Source of the DNA: Scylla paramamosain
Taxonomy: Eukaryota > Arthropoda > Malacostraca > Decapoda > Portunidae
DNA length: 64,000 nucleotides
Reading direction: 5' to 3'
Assembly (NCBI RefSeq): GCF_035594125.1
Contig: NC_087157.1
Coordinates: 4,358,501-4,422,500, forward strand
Shown here in pieces: positions 13,561 to 26,330 of the stretch (positions are counted from its first letter, which is position 1; every line of letters begins with the position of its first letter). The position numbers and the translations under genes were made by a program. Below the pieces are notes generated by a model, which was not told the DNA's origin, made no database searches, and saw only the letters and a list, made by a program, of their open reading frames with translations.

Positions 13561-14211
13561 CTTGCTCCACATCCTTTCTTCTTTAAATTACGCTTGTCCC
13601 TTTCAACCTACAATTTCTTCCCTTAATTCCATCTTTCCTAATGCAGTGTTTTCATATTTACATTTTCATCATATTCTTCTTACTTCCAGAGACCTCCATC
13701 ATTTCTCCTCCCCCACCTATCATTATTATCTTCCTGCTTCACTTCTCATTCTTTTAGTCTTTTTACTCCTTTACTTATTATTCTCCTCCTTTCTTCCGCT
13801 TGACCTTATTATGCAAAATCTCCAATCAGCTGCTTTTGTCTAGGAAACCACGAGCCTTATTCATCTTTCCCCTTCCTCTCTCCCTGTCGTGACTGCCTTA
13901 ATTATCCCAACGCCCTTCCGCCTGTCCGTTAGTTAGCCAGCCTGCCCCTTACATATCCCAGCCTCTATCTCCCTGTGCCTCACCTTTGTTTCTGTTGATA
14001 ATATGAAGAGAAGAGTCATAGGTATGTGTGTTTGTGTGTGTTACGATAAGTGTTGATGCTAACATGGCACTTCTTATCTGAGACCAAAAAAAGGAAACTG
14101 ATAATGAAGATGATGTAATGGGTGATAAGGGCATGATAGTGGTGATGATAGTAATGGTGATGCTGTCGCTGATGATGATGAATGTTATGAATGTAAGTAA
14201 TAGTGAATGGA

Positions 14212-14220
14212 GTGGTGGTG

Positions 14221-14314
<94 letters not shown>

Positions 14315-14480
14315 CTATTCTTCTTGTCCTTTCTTCTTCTTCTTCTTCTTCTTCTTCTTCTCCGTTCTCTTCTTCTTTTCCTCTTCTACTTTTCTTTTCC
14401 AATCATAGTAGTAGTAGTAGCAGTAGCAGTAGCAGTAGCAGTAGCATTAGTAGTAGTAGTAGTAGCAGCAACAGTAACAC
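14212..14480. repeat. (GTG)n(AGT)n(TTC)n trinucleotide block
   Basis: GTG at 14212-14230, AGT at 14229-14313, TTC at about 14325-14362, then interrupted AGT/AGC units at 14405-14475. Confidence 0.93.
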
Positions 14481-14745
14481 CGCACGATACCTTCATTCTA
14501 AGGGCACCATCGCCAACAACAGAAGAAAGAGAAGCACAAGTGGCCGAAACGGGAACATTACAGAGAAGCGCAGCGCAATATAACGAGCCACAACATAACT
14601 GGACCCCATTGCCGTCCACCTGAGGCCACGGGGGCGGACAGGTAAATAGAAACTGCAGGTAATCAGCCACAAACAGCCTCTATTGGGAAACTAATCAAAC
14701 AACTTTACGACCTCCTTGATGAGAAATGTTTTTGACCGAGGTAAT

Positions 14746-14748
<3 letters not shown>

Positions 14749-14836
<88 letters not shown>

Positions 14837-14970
14837 AGGCGTCCAGTCTATCCACTTAAGCTGTGAAAGAACTTTATACACAAGTTTTGGAAGAAAATAA
14901 GAAAAAAATACGTAAGGGAAAAATTACGAAACAAAATACCACGATAATAGTGACCACGGATTAATTAGCT

Positions 14971-15062
<92 letters not shown>
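14749..15062. repeat. Inverted pair (CT)n ... (GA)n
   Basis: (CT)n at 14749-14833 and (GA)n at 14974-15062 are inverted copies about 140 bp apart. The CT arm ends in TTTCAGGC, another splice-acceptor look-alike. Confidence 0.95.
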
Positions 15063-15066
<4 letters not shown>

Positions 15067-15274
15067 AATCGGGAAGTAACAAAGTGTAAATGTGAAGGAG
15101 AACAAGACGAAAGAGAACAAGAAACTAAATTAAACAAAAGAAGAGAGAAAGAAAAAGATAAAAGAGAACAAAAGAAATAAAATAAAGATTGTAGGAAATG
15201 ATAATGTCGATACAGGAGAAAACGATGAAGATGGAGGCCCCTGGCAGCAGCGTCTTTCTCAGGAGGCAGTTAGA

Positions 15275-15481
15275 GGCCCGTATTCTGAAACGCTTTGCTT
15301 TCCCACCACTACTATTTTCCAAGGCCACAGAGATGACAAACCGGATTCTCGAGAGCGTTTCTCCTGTCAATAATGTAGAAATCTTGTTAATCTGTCACTA
15401 GAACCATAAACACGTCTCTAAAACCCCGTATATCTTCAAGTAGAGCCTTTTGAAAGTAGGCGGCGATTCAGAATATGGTCC
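15275..15481. mobile_element. Probable MITE, 207 bp with terminal inverted repeats
   Basis: The left end GGCCCGTATTCTGAAACGC and the inverted right end GGACCATATTCTGAATCGC agree at 15 of 19 positions by eye. The element is too short to code for a transposase and no open frame spans it. A possible 2-3-bp target duplication (AG/AGA) flanks it, too short to be decisive. Superfamily not assigned. The alternative, an unrelated hairpin, cannot be excluded without a second copy. Confidence 0.5.
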
Positions 15482-15783
15482 AGAAACGTATATATGGGCG
15501 GGGACACACACCTGTCACTGTTATATGTTCGCGACTTACTCCTACACCGCGAGACTCGTCCTGCGTAGGTAGCGTCGATCAAAGGAAGGGACGAGGCAAT
15601 AGGGAAACAGGACTCGGGGACTTCACGCCTTTTACTTTCCCAGTCACAAGTTAAAATGCTGCTTAGGGCAACTCACTAAGCCACGTGTGCACTGCAATGT
15701 ACATACACTACAGTCTCTCTCTTTCCCCGCCACGGTAAAGCAGATGTATGACTGAGAACGAAAGAAATAGAAGTAAAATAAGC

Positions 15784-15787
<4 letters not shown>

Positions 15788-15877
<90 letters not shown>
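15788..15877. repeat. (CT)n microsatellite
   Basis: A 90-bp CT array. Its 3' end forms the polypyrimidine tract of the splice motif listed next. Confidence 0.97.
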
Positions 15878-15879
<2 letters not shown>

Positions 15880-15888
15880 GTAAGACGC
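15860..15888 (+). promoter_or_regulatory. Recursive-splice-like motif (CT)nCAG|GTAAGA
   Basis: An acceptor AG at 15878-15879 fed by a 90-bp CT tract is immediately followed by the donor GTAAGA at 15880. This juxtaposition matches the zero-length-exon ratchet consensus known from long arthropod introns. It may equally be a chance product of a CT microsatellite next to AGGTAAG. There is no independent evidence for a plus-strand transcript here. Confidence 0.25.
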
Positions 15889-16175
15889 CACACCTGCAAT
15901 CATCATGCGGATCCAAAGGCAAAGGGAGATACAGGGAGGGGGAAGGGGAAGAAAGAGGAGATGGTGGGTGGGGTGCAGGTGGAGGGGATGGGGAAAGAGA
16001 GAGGGGAGAGGAGTTTTAGCTTTCCCTTGCGTACCGTATTGAATCAAGGAGAAGGGAGGCAGGGAGAGGGAAGGTGAGAGGGAGGAAAGGGAGAGGGGAG
16101 AAGAAAAATTGGTCTCAGGTTACCGTCTCGTCTTCGTTCATCTTTTATGGACACTTTCTTTCATTTCCAGCTTGA

Positions 16176-18502
16176 TTGAATGACCCACAACCCACAAGAA
16201 CAACATCAACATCAGCCACGTTACTAGACCTCATAATAACTAATAAACCTGATGTCATTTTATCACAAGATGTTGTTCCTCAAGTCATAGCTGACCATGA
16301 CCTAATATCAGTTGCTTTAAATGTAAGGAAACCCAGAAAATTGCTTGAGGTAAAAACGTTTCGTAATTTGAAGAACTATGATAAAGACACTTTTTGCTCG
16401 CTTCTTCTTGACAATGTTCTGATTTTGAATAATATATTTTTAACTGACGATGTCAACAAACAGGTAGAAATTTTTAATGATGTTTTTATTAATTGTCTTA
16501 ATATATGTGCCCCTATTGTAACTAGAGCAGTGAAAGGAAGACCAACACCATGGATGAATGACGATATACGTGAGGCAATGGAGGAACGTAATAACTTGCA
16601 AAGAGAGTTTAAAATCGACACAAGTAATTCGCGGTTACGGGAACGTTATAAGACAGTAAAGAAACGCGTCAAGCAACTAATTAATAAAACAAAGATGGAT
16701 CACTACCTCAATCGCTTTAAAGACAACAAAGGGAACACTTCGGCTACGTGGAACATCATTAAAGAAATTATCCCTAGTCAGAAAAATAATCACAATTCCT
16801 ATAATTTTGAAAACGTAAAAGAGAAAGCCGAAGAGTTCACTAATTTCTTTTCTGGTATTGGTGAATCCACTTTTAAACGCTCACAGAAAGAACTAACTGA
16901 TGATGGTAAATCTGTTGGCCAGCTTCCTGAACCTAATATTAGTACTGTCTCTACTTTTAGACCAGAACCAGTAGATATTAACACCATAATATTAACAGTT
17001 AAAGATCTCAATACAACCAGCTCTGTCGGCTCTGATGGTATCGGGTTACGGTTTCTCCGAGACGCGCTGTGTGTCATAGTTCCCTTCCTTACGTGTATGG
17101 TCAACACATCCTTGGTGACGGGGGTGTTCCCTGAGGCCTGGAAACACGCCTTGGTCGTCCCAATATATAAGAACGGTGACTCTGATAGTGTGAATAATTA
17201 CAGACCAGTATCTATACTACCTATCATATCTAAAGTACTGGAAAAAATTGTTGCTAAACAGCTGTCATTTTACTTAGAATCTAATAGTTTATTGTCTAAG
17301 AGTCAACATGGCTTTCGACCCAAACTATCTACTGAAACGGCCCTCACTAGCGTCACAGATGCATTGTATGCAAATATGGACAACAAGAAAGCATCTCTGT
17401 TAACCTTGTGTGACCTCTCCAAAGCATTTGACACAGTCAACCATAAATTCCTTCTAAATAAGTGCTCTCTATTAAATATTGACTGCTTTTGGTTTGATAA
17501 TTATTTGATGAATAGAAGTATGTCAGTTCGTCTAGAAAACAATATATCTAAAAAGAAAACTACTTGCTATGGGGTCCCACAAGGCTCGATCCTGGGACCA
17601 ATTTTATTTGGCATCTATGTCAATGACTTATATGAACATGTTGATTGTTTCCTGATACAATATGCTGACGACACACAATTTTTGCATTCGGGAACTATTG
17701 AAGATATTAATCAAATTGTGAAATACACTGAGGACACTCATGAGAAATGTCGAGATTATTTTTTGAAAAATGGTTTGATGTTCAACTCCTCTAAAACTCA
17801 GTGTATTTTTATAGGAAACAGTCAGCTATTATCTAAAATTCCACCTACCACAACGATCAACTTTAATGGGAACATCATATACCCAAGTAAACACGTAAAA
17901 AACTTAGGAGTCTATATTGACCGCTTTATGCTCTTTGATGTCCATACTAATGAGTTAAATAAGAAAGCTATTGGTATTTTAATGTATATCAGCAGAATAG
18001 GTGACAGCTTAGATAAACAAACCAGGGTCATTATTGTACAGACACTCGTTCTTAGCTTAATTGAGTATTGCATTAGGATATGGGGAACTGCAAGTGACAC
18101 TGTAATATCTAATGTGCAGAAAGTGCAAAATTTTGCAGCAAGGGTTGCAGTGGGAGGAGTAAGGAAATATGATCATATATCTCCATTTATCAGGGAACTG
18201 AAATGGCTAAAAATAAAGCAGAAACATGTATTTCAAGTAGGTATAACTATTTTTAAAGCTTTACGAGGATTTTACCCAGAATGGTTTTTATCATTAAGCA
18301 GTAGACAAGCTGTTACTAGCAGCATCACCAGACAGAGGCACAGCCTGTACGTGCCACACACAAAACACACAGTGGAGACAGGCGCACTGCTGTACGAGGA
18401 GCCAAGCTGTGGAACGCGCTCCCACCTCACCTAACCCAGGCACCCTCTCTTAACACTTTTAAGGCTAGAATTGAGAAATTTCTGCTAACAGATAATGTTT
18501 AA
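16176..18502 (+). pseudogene. LINE ORF2 (endonuclease remnant plus reverse transcriptase), one frameshift
   Basis: A 752-codon frame without ATG (it opens at a TTG directly after a TGA) carries the end of the endonuclease domain at residues 1-50 (SATLLDLIITN ... DHDLIS) and a full reverse transcriptase at about 320-560. The motifs are fingers WKHALVVPIYK (322), NNYRPVSILP, motif A DLSKAFDTV (413), motif B GVPQGSILGP (466) and the catalytic YADD (496-499, bases 17661-17672). Residues 640-700 hold the usual YCIRIWGTA and QNFAARVA blocks. The frame ends at 18434, but a second frame continues with RGAKLWNALPPHL to a stop at 18502. The break is an indel in the CA-rich run at 18356-18370. The protein would copy its own RNA by target-primed reverse transcription. 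Lacking most of the endonuclease and its 5' UTR, this copy cannot be autonomous, but it looks young. Confidence 0.92.
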
Positions 18503-18857
18503 GCCAGACTGAGGATTTTATCGTCATCTTTTCAAGAAAATTTTACTCGCTAATATATCTCTATTTTATACTTTTATCTTATTTTATTGTATTTTTATTT
18601 TATTTTTATTTTTATTTTATATGTATGTTTTTGTGCATGTGTAGTATGTGTGTTTCTTTTATTGTGACTTTTTACCTTTGGGATTTAATGGTAAACAATT
18701 TATCAAATCTTTTACATTAATATATAATAGTTGTAAGAGACTTATGTATCTGAATGTATTGTAATTGATGTGTCTATCGTAATTACTAAATATCTATTGT
18801 AACCTGAGTAATAACCACTTTGGTGGATAATAAACAAATCTGAAAATCTGAAATCTG

Positions 18858-18864
<7 letters not shown>
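16176..18864 (+). mobile_element. 5'-truncated LINE with a nearly intact reverse transcriptase
   Basis: The insertion begins within the last part of the endonuclease domain and runs through the reverse transcriptase, the C-terminal region and an AT-rich 3' UTR of about 360 bp to a tail of tandem AATCTGA-like units (18836-18864), which merges into a (CT)n array. Truncation at the 5' end and a short tandem-repeat tail instead of poly(A) are typical of the CR1/L2/Jockey group. TGGTGGATAATAAACAAATCTG near the 3' end resembles the GTGGTCAATAAA ends of the other LINE remnants here. The base composition is more AT-rich than the flanks. No clear target-site duplication is visible. Confidence 0.93.

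Positions 18865-18919
<55 letters not shown>
18863..18919. repeat. (CT)n microsatellite at the LINE tail
   Basis: CT array that begins exactly where the LINE 3' tail ends. Either the LINE inserted at it or it grew from the tail repeats. Confidence 0.93.
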
Positions 18920-18923
<4 letters not shown>

Positions 18924-19252
18924 ATGTTTTCACGACACAATACGACTCACTAATAATCCTTTCAGTGCATCTTCAATAAGTTTCGTTCAATGCATCCTTT
19001 CCAGAGACGTAAGTTATTCACCCGTCTCATATATATTCGCTCACCGCAGCAATAATAATAATAATAATTAGACCTATGCTTGAAAAAAAACGCCCCTGTA
19101 ATTATTTCCCTCCCTCACATTTATTTTCCTTTACTCCCCTCACCAAATGGACCGTTTACTCTCTCACTTTCACCCTGCAAAAAAGTTTCCCCCCTCCTCT
19201 CGACATTCCTGTCACTTTCTCTCCTCGCTCCTGTTGTTTTCCCCTCAAAAAA

Positions 19253-19253
<1 letters not shown>

Positions 19254-19298
<45 letters not shown>

Positions 19299-19307
19299 CA
19301 GCTAAGT

Positions 19308-19347
<40 letters not shown>
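19254..19347. repeat. Hairpin-forming (GT)n / (CA)n inverted pair
   Basis: (GT)n at 19254-19297 is followed after 12 bp by (CA)n at 19310-19347. The arms are perfectly complementary, giving a potential stem of about 38 bp with a very short loop. Confidence 0.93.
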
Positions 19348-19351
<4 letters not shown>

Positions 19352-19510
19352 TGGTTTGTTTTCTACCTATTCAACTTTTTATTTACATTTTCTTCATCAT
19401 GGGAAACTTAGTGACCTTGACGGAACACTTTCGGAGGGGAAACTAAAACAATGATCGCGAAAAATAACCAAACTAAAATAATAACCCAAATTTGCTGGTC
19501 TATTTATCTT

Positions 19511-19635
<125 letters not shown>

Positions 19636-19874
19636 ATCTACATTTCTATTAATTTCTCTAGATGCTATATCTGTTTGTGTGTCTGTTATGTACATATGAG
19701 TTTGCCGTTGTGTTTGTCTGCCTGTCTGTCATTGTCTTTGTATTTACCAGGGGTCTTTCTCCCTCTCCCTCTCCCTCTCCCTCTCTCCTCGACCCCTCGT
19801 TCCTTCACCCCTGGCTGGCATGATGCACACTTCATTCCACACCACCTCGTCCAATCACTTCCAATTCCCTTCAG

Positions 19875-20007
19875 TCACAGTCACAACTCAACGCCTGCAA
19901 TTAATACTCGGCGCCCAAGCCCTCAGACACGAGGACTGGAGGAGGCCGCGAGCTGCTTCACTTGATGGGCAGTGCTTCGTTTGTGTGCTGCTGACGAAGG
20001 AAGGAAG
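19875..20007 (+). CDS. Weak candidate exon, 133 bp
   Basis: An acceptor with a fair pyrimidine tract (TTCCAATTCCCTTCAG) precedes it and a good donor (AAG|GTAAGGAGC) follows. One frame stays open throughout and contains ALRHEDWRRPRAASLDGQ. No domain is recognised. The donor sits in a GGAA repeat next to a GA array, which makes a chance match likely. Confidence 0.15.
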
Positions 20008-20013
20008 GTAAGG

Positions 20014-20016
<3 letters not shown>

Positions 20017-20086
<70 letters not shown>
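20017..20086. repeat. (GA)n microsatellite
   Basis: A 70-bp GA array. 20090-20490 after it is unique or purine-rich spacer without a gene. Confidence 0.96.
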
Positions 20087-20494
20087 ACTTGGTAACAGCC
20101 CAACAGACCATGAAAAATAGAGAAACAGACACAATGAAGAAGAAAACATCCAATTAACTTTGATTGTAATGTAGGGATAACTTTTATAAACCCTAATCAT
20201 ACGTACATTTTTTGTTCCTTTTCATCGGGAGGAGAAAGTACACCTCTCTTCTGCTATACGTGACGAGAACCGTGAGGAGAAAGTCACGGATGAAAATTAA
20301 ATTATAATGAGAAGGATATTAAAAGGAAAGGGAAGAATGGAAGGAAGGAAGGAAGGAAGAGAAAGAGAGACGGTGAAACTAAGAGAAAGTGAAGGGGAAG
20401 GGAAAAGAAGAGAAACGGGAAAAAGTGTGTAAGTGGATGTTTTCACTCTCCATTAGGTGTGATGTATTACAGTAAAGTACACAACATTTGTATA

Positions 20495-20598
<104 letters not shown>

Positions 20599-20949
20599 AT
20601 CATCATCATAAACAACAACAACAACAACAATATTCTTACTACTAGAATAAAAATTGAAATCCTAAGCTTGATAATAAATAAATAAATAAATAAAAGACAT
20701 AGCTAACAAATAACAGGTTTTATAGCTAATGGAGTCTAAAACAATTATAAGTTAAAAAATACTGAGGAATAATGGAGTTGCTGTTGCTTTATTATTTCAT
20801 TGATTCATCCCTTCATTTGTTTATTTTCTTATTTACTCTTTATTTGTTTATTTTCTTATTTACTTAATTTTTTTCATTGTTTTTTTCTATTTTCCTTCTC
20901 TGTCTTTCCAGGTTAAAAAAAAAAAAGTGGATATTTTTGCCGCGTTTAT

Positions 20950-20987
20950 TTTCTTCTTCTTCTTCTTCTTCTTCTTCTTCTTCTTCT

Positions 20988-21022
<35 letters not shown>

Positions 21023-21091
21023 TTCTCCCTCCCCCTCCACCACCTCCTCCTCCCTCCTCCTCCTCCTCCTCCTCCTCCTCCTCCTCCTCCT
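20950..21091. repeat. (TTC)n and (CTC)n arrays
   Basis: TTC at 20950-21010, then CTC at about 21052-21091. A strong acceptor look-alike (TCTGTCTTTCCAG|GTTAAA) lies 40 bp upstream. An (ACC)n run follows at 21237-21271. Confidence 0.93.
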
Positions 21092-21409
21092 TCTTCCTTT
21101 CACTCTTTTTCTCTTGCATTATGAAAGGTTGAAAGCTTATCTACTTAAGGCTCTATGAACTTATAGGAGAAAATGTCGGAGTGGAAATACCAGCATCAGT
21201 TTCATCCTCCTCCCCCTCCTCCCTCCCCTCCATCGCCACCACCACCACCACCACCACCACCACCACCACCATCTCCTCCTTCTTCTACTCCCCCTCCTTC
21301 TCTTCCCTCTCTCCTCTCCCTCTCTTCTCCTCCTCTCCCATTTCGTAGAAGTTAAGACGGAGGTAATTACACCAGAGAAAGCAAAGTGACGTATACAAGC
21401 ACCGGTAAC

Positions 21410-21411
<2 letters not shown>

Positions 21412-21456
<45 letters not shown>

Positions 21457-21518
21457 AACCGGGCTGTGTAATAGCGAATCAGATTCTTTTCATCATGCTG
21501 TATTGATTAATGAAAAAC

Positions 21519-21599
<81 letters not shown>
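21412..21599. repeat. (CA)n and (GT)n inverted arrays
   Basis: (CA)n at 21412-21454 and (GT)n at about 21522-21599, complementary arms separated by about 70 bp. Confidence 0.94.
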
Positions 21600-21600
<1 letters not shown>

Positions 21601-21674
21601 TGTAACTCTTTTCCTAGAATGGAATTAATCGTTGGGGGAAAAGTTTTAAGCAGAGCAATATTTTGTGGTTTATA

Positions 21675-21842
<168 letters not shown>

Positions 21843-22136
21843 AGCAGGCTTTGGAACCGAGGCTGGTCAACGGGAAGGTGCACATTAAGAAGAGACGGAC
21901 AAGAACAGTCATGGCCACCGCTGGGGAAGAAAGGAAACAGCAAAACACTGAGGATTAAACACTGAATAGAGAAATCACCTCTAGGCACACAGATAAACAT
22001 GGATAAGTACAAAAAATAAAAAAATAAAACAGAAAAAAAGAGAGGTGGATATAAAAAGACTGAATAATAAGTAAACCTTTTCATAATTCACGAAAAGGCA
22101 CCATGAATTTTATCATCTACTCGTATTCATAAACTA

Positions 22137-22138
<2 letters not shown>

Positions 22139-22183
<45 letters not shown>

Positions 22184-22204
22184 CACACACACACACGCAC
22201 ACAC
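22139..22204. repeat. (CA)n microsatellite with two G interruptions
   Basis: CA array with two CACGCA interruptions near 22176 and 22196. Confidence 0.95.
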
Positions 22205-22683
22205 TTGACCTTGTCTCTACCTTCACCTTAGCAAAGGGTAGGTGGGAGGGGGGTGGAGTTAGGCAGGTGGGTAGGTGGGCAGGTGGGTGCTGTACCGGCC
22301 GGGTGGCGAGTTTTTGAGAAGTAAGAAGAGGAGATGGGGAAGAGAGTGGCTGGGAAGATGAGAGGAGGCGTGGATCGAGAAAACTTGTGGGATGGTGAAG
22401 GAAGAAGGAAGAGACAAAAAATGACGGAGGAAAAGGAAAGAAAAATGGAGTGATGGGGAATGAGAAAGAACTATGAAAATAAAAGAAAGAAGGAAAAAAT
22501 AATAGGAACAAAAAAGTGAATAGAAGGAAAAGAAGGCAAGGAGGAAAAACCAGTATAAGAAGAGAAAAGCGGTGAGTAGATGAAAAACGAAAGAGATGTG
22601 TAAGGAAGGAAGGAAACTAACAGAGAAACGCTGAACTAGTGGAGATGAAGAAAGAAAAGAAAAATAGAGAGGCAGTAACAAAA

Positions 22684-22831
<148 letters not shown>

Positions 22832-22839
22832 AATAGCAG

Positions 22840-23961
22840 AGGAAGAAAGAAAAGGTTTAATGAAGAAGACGGACAAGGAAATAGGTGTGGAGAGGGAAAG
22901 AGGCAGGGAAACTGGTGATGCTCGTTTTCTAATAGCTAAGGGTAATGACTTAAGCGATAAGATGACTAATGGAAAGATAACGGACAGCTGACACTATGCT
23001 AAAAAGTCGAATACGAGAGCTGTAACTATTATTTTAGCACGGACGAGTTAGACTATCTCCCATCGTAAAACAGAGGCATAGGAGTCGAAGCTGCTCCTCC
23101 CACGTTTCCTGTTGCTCCTCCTCCTCCTCCTTCTCCTCCTCCTTTCTCTTCACCAGGCTTTTAGTGAGACGGGGAGGTAAAAATAAAGCCGCAAGTCAGT
23201 CGCTGCCTCCTCCTAAGTGCTTTTAACGAGTACATGGTAGGTATGCAGCCGCCGCGCTATTCCAACTTTTTCCTTTCTTTTTTTATGGCGAACACGACGG
23301 AGATCCATCACAGAATACCACAGCCTGTCAAGCCGCGCCCCGTACAAGGCCAGGAGTCGTCGCACCTTCCTTACTGGACCCGCTGTCTGTCGGAAAATCT
23401 CAGCCCTATTACAATGCTCTCGCTCACTGCCTCCTCCTATCCCTCCTCCGTAAGACACTCCCGCAGGCTACTCAGAGGCGGCGTCCGGGCATCATCTCCT
23501 CCTCTCCTCATGCATTAAATCCCAAGCCTGGTAATAAGAGCCTCACTTCATCACTGGAAGATGTAGCCTGTCAGTGTTTTCTTCCTGGTTCTCCTCCCTC
23601 CTATCAACCCTTAATCCTCCTCCTCCTGTTCCTCCTCCTCCTCCTCCTCCTCCTCCTCCTCCTCCTCCTCCTCCTCCTCCTCCTCCTCCTTCTCCTCTCA
23701 TGCTTGCAATACAAGGGTCATGCGTCATCCGAGGCAGGAACGCGGCAGTGGATGGAGTCAATAATAGTTTACTGTCCTCGAGGGAAGCATAATGACGCCA
23801 GCTGCCCGCGTCCCGTTAATGTATGTACGTATGCCTCACGCCACATACTATTCGCCAGTGTTTACAAGTCACCTGTCCTCTTGTGTCAGCCTACTTTTGC
23901 TACTATGCAAGTCCTGCCGCATTCCTGAGCTTCTATGTATACTGCGTAGATTGTTTGTCCG

Positions 23962-24003
<42 letters not shown>

Positions 24004-24730
24004 AAGAGCAATAAGCCCGTTCGAGTTAGTAAATTAAAAGTGTGCACCTTATAAACATGAGCCTCAGTCCCTGCGCACAAACACGTCAACTTTTATACTG
24101 TTACCTGGGGCCAGAGCGAGGCAGGTTCTGGCGCGCACCTTCCCCCTGTCCCAGCTCGAGGCTTCCACCGTCCAGACCGACAATAACAATGACAGGTACC
24201 AAGTACAATAAATGAAGTCTCCTGCACTTAAATGTTCAACTTCACTCGAAAGAAACTATTTATGGACAACTGAAGTTAAATTGCAGTTTTTCGTTTTCTT
24301 TTACGAAGTAAAGGAGATAATTCTGAAGCAATATGCCAACCGTAAACTATTCCTCAAATACTCGTAAAGTAATAAAACAATAAATAAAAGTAAGGCAGAC
24401 ATGTACTACTTCGCCTCTCAGCACAAAGGCAACAAAAGTCTGGCGAAAACACGTCCATACACGCAATTAAGAGAACACCAGTGAGAGGAAGAGAGAGGAA
24501 GAGAGTCGTGGATTTTATGGCAGTTATAAATACCACGTGAATTGTGACACAGCTTTCGAACACTGCAGCTTCCACCCAGAGCAGGAAAAGGAAGACGTGC
24601 AGACGAATGACAGGACGAGGCGAGACGAAACGAGGCAACACGAGACAAGACGAGGCTCCGAACCAGAACAAGTAAGCACATTTCCGACCCGCCACTTCTG
24701 AATTGATTAACCACTTCATCGAGGGGCTGT
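22840..24730. other. Spacer with small arrays and isolated splice look-alikes
   Basis: Holds a (CTC)n run at about 23627-23690 and (CA)n at 23964-24001. Around 24100-24200 a short GC-rich block has donor look-alikes on both strands (plus GACAG|GTACCA, minus CCCCAG|GTAACA) and open frames on both, so no strand can be chosen. No domain recognised. Confidence 0.5.
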
Positions 24731-24731
24731 T

Positions 24732-24732
<1 letters not shown>

Positions 24733-24774
<42 letters not shown>

Positions 24775-24867
24775 ACGCAGTTAAACAGACAGGCAGACAG
24801 ACGAACAGTTAGCCAACCAGACACACAAACAGACAGACAAAGAGCCACAATGACAAACATACATACT

Positions 24868-24900
<33 letters not shown>

Positions 24901-24912
24901 CACACACACACA
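24733..24912. repeat. (GA)n and (CA)n arrays
   Basis: GA at 24733-24771, CAGA-like units, then CA with one interruption at 24868-24912. 24913-25560 after it is unique spacer. Confidence 0.92.
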
Positions 24913-25566
24913 GGCAGTGCAAGAGGATCCAGATAACAGGCAATAGTTCCGGCAGGTAACTGAGGGTTCCCGGGTCGCAGGCAGCATCGGGCTGTGGTCC
25001 TGCGAGATGAGTGAGGGCCACGGATGCTGCCTTTCCTTTGCAACCCACCCCATCTGCATAATTGGCGAGGGGAGGCCGCAGGGGCACCACGTGGAGCGAA
25101 GGGTAACGAGAGTGTGGCCAGGGAAAGGCGAGAGGTGAGGGAAAGGTAAGGCTGGGATGAGGACAGGTCAGGAGGCGAGGTTGCAGAGAAAGGGATGCAA
25201 GATAAGTTCCTCCTCCTTAACCCTCTGAGTGCTGATGGTTATATGGCACCTGCTTCCTCTATATGGCACCTGTTACTTTACCTCCTCTGCACGGCACTTG
25301 TTGCTTCCTATGAGTAATTCCTAACGACGCTGCTGAAGAAAAATATAGTTACAAGCATCAACCCCTTCAACGTGATGTGCAACAATTCACAGCACTAAAA
25401 ACAATGTGTCAAAAGGATTTTCCGCCTCGCTATCTATCAGAAGACAAAAGGCTGTTCTCCTTTGGTTCTGGCACACTGGAGAAGGGAAAGGGAAACAGAC
25501 CACTGAGACAGTAAGACAGTACTCATGCTTGCTTGGTACGGGTACACTGTTGAAGATCGAGAGAAA

Positions 25567-25594
25567 AGGAAGGAAGGAAGGAAGGAAGGAAGGA

Positions 25595-25677
<83 letters not shown>
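25567..25677. repeat. Compound (GGAA)n(GA)n array
   Basis: About 30 bp of GGAA followed by about 80 bp of GA. Confidence 0.96.
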
Positions 25678-25680
<3 letters not shown>

Positions 25681-25954
25681 ATGGCAGGATCAAATCAACT
25701 ACTCGTCAAGTGCGAAAACAAGTCTTCGAATGTCACTGCGAACTGAAACATGAGGTGGTGAGGGAACACCTAATTCCAGGAAGCGTGTCTTGGCCAGTAA
25801 CACATGAGAGAAAGTACGCCTGACAAGACTTCTCAGGTTTCCCAAGGTGACACTCGATCGCTGCCCGGTGATTACTCTCCCTGGCTCACCGCGGCGCACA
25901 TTACCGGGGGCTGCAACGGACCTGGGATGGAGTGCTGCTTGGTGACGCACGCGG

Positions 25955-26330
25955 CGAAGGACCAGTCAAGACTAAAGGAGATCGCGACAGAACCCTTGGC
26001 CTATCCACCCTTCTTCATTCTCGCGTGAGGGGCAGCCAAGCAAGACTAAAGGAGATACCGACAAAATCCTTTACCGATTCCCTCTTCTTCCTTGACGCAC
26101 GGGATGAAAGGGTAACCAAGAATAAGAGACCTTGACAGGACCTCTTGCGGACCCACTTCTTCTTGTCTTGTGAGGAGGGGACAACCAGGAGTAAGAGAGA
26201 CTACGACAGGAATTCGTGCAGACTCCCCTTCTCCTTAATTAATTCGTGAGGAAGGGACAACCAGGACTAAAGGAGACCTCGACAAGACCCTTACCAACCC
26301 CCTTCTTCCTTGTCTCGTCATTCCAGCCGC
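25955..26330. repeat. Five-unit minisatellite, period about 74 bp
   Basis: The anchor ACTAAAGGAG (or AATAAGAGAC/AGTAAGAGAG variants) recurs at about 25971, 26045, 26121, 26191 and 26265. Each is followed by a GACAAGACCCTT-like segment and a CTTCTTCCTTGTCTCGTGAG-like segment. The units have diverged strongly, so the duplication is old. Short plus frames across it are not coding. Confidence 0.85.

Noticed and set aside
25804..26135. Two overlapping plus frames at 25.8-26.1 kb as a gene
   Set aside because: They lie in the 74-bp minisatellite and share its period.
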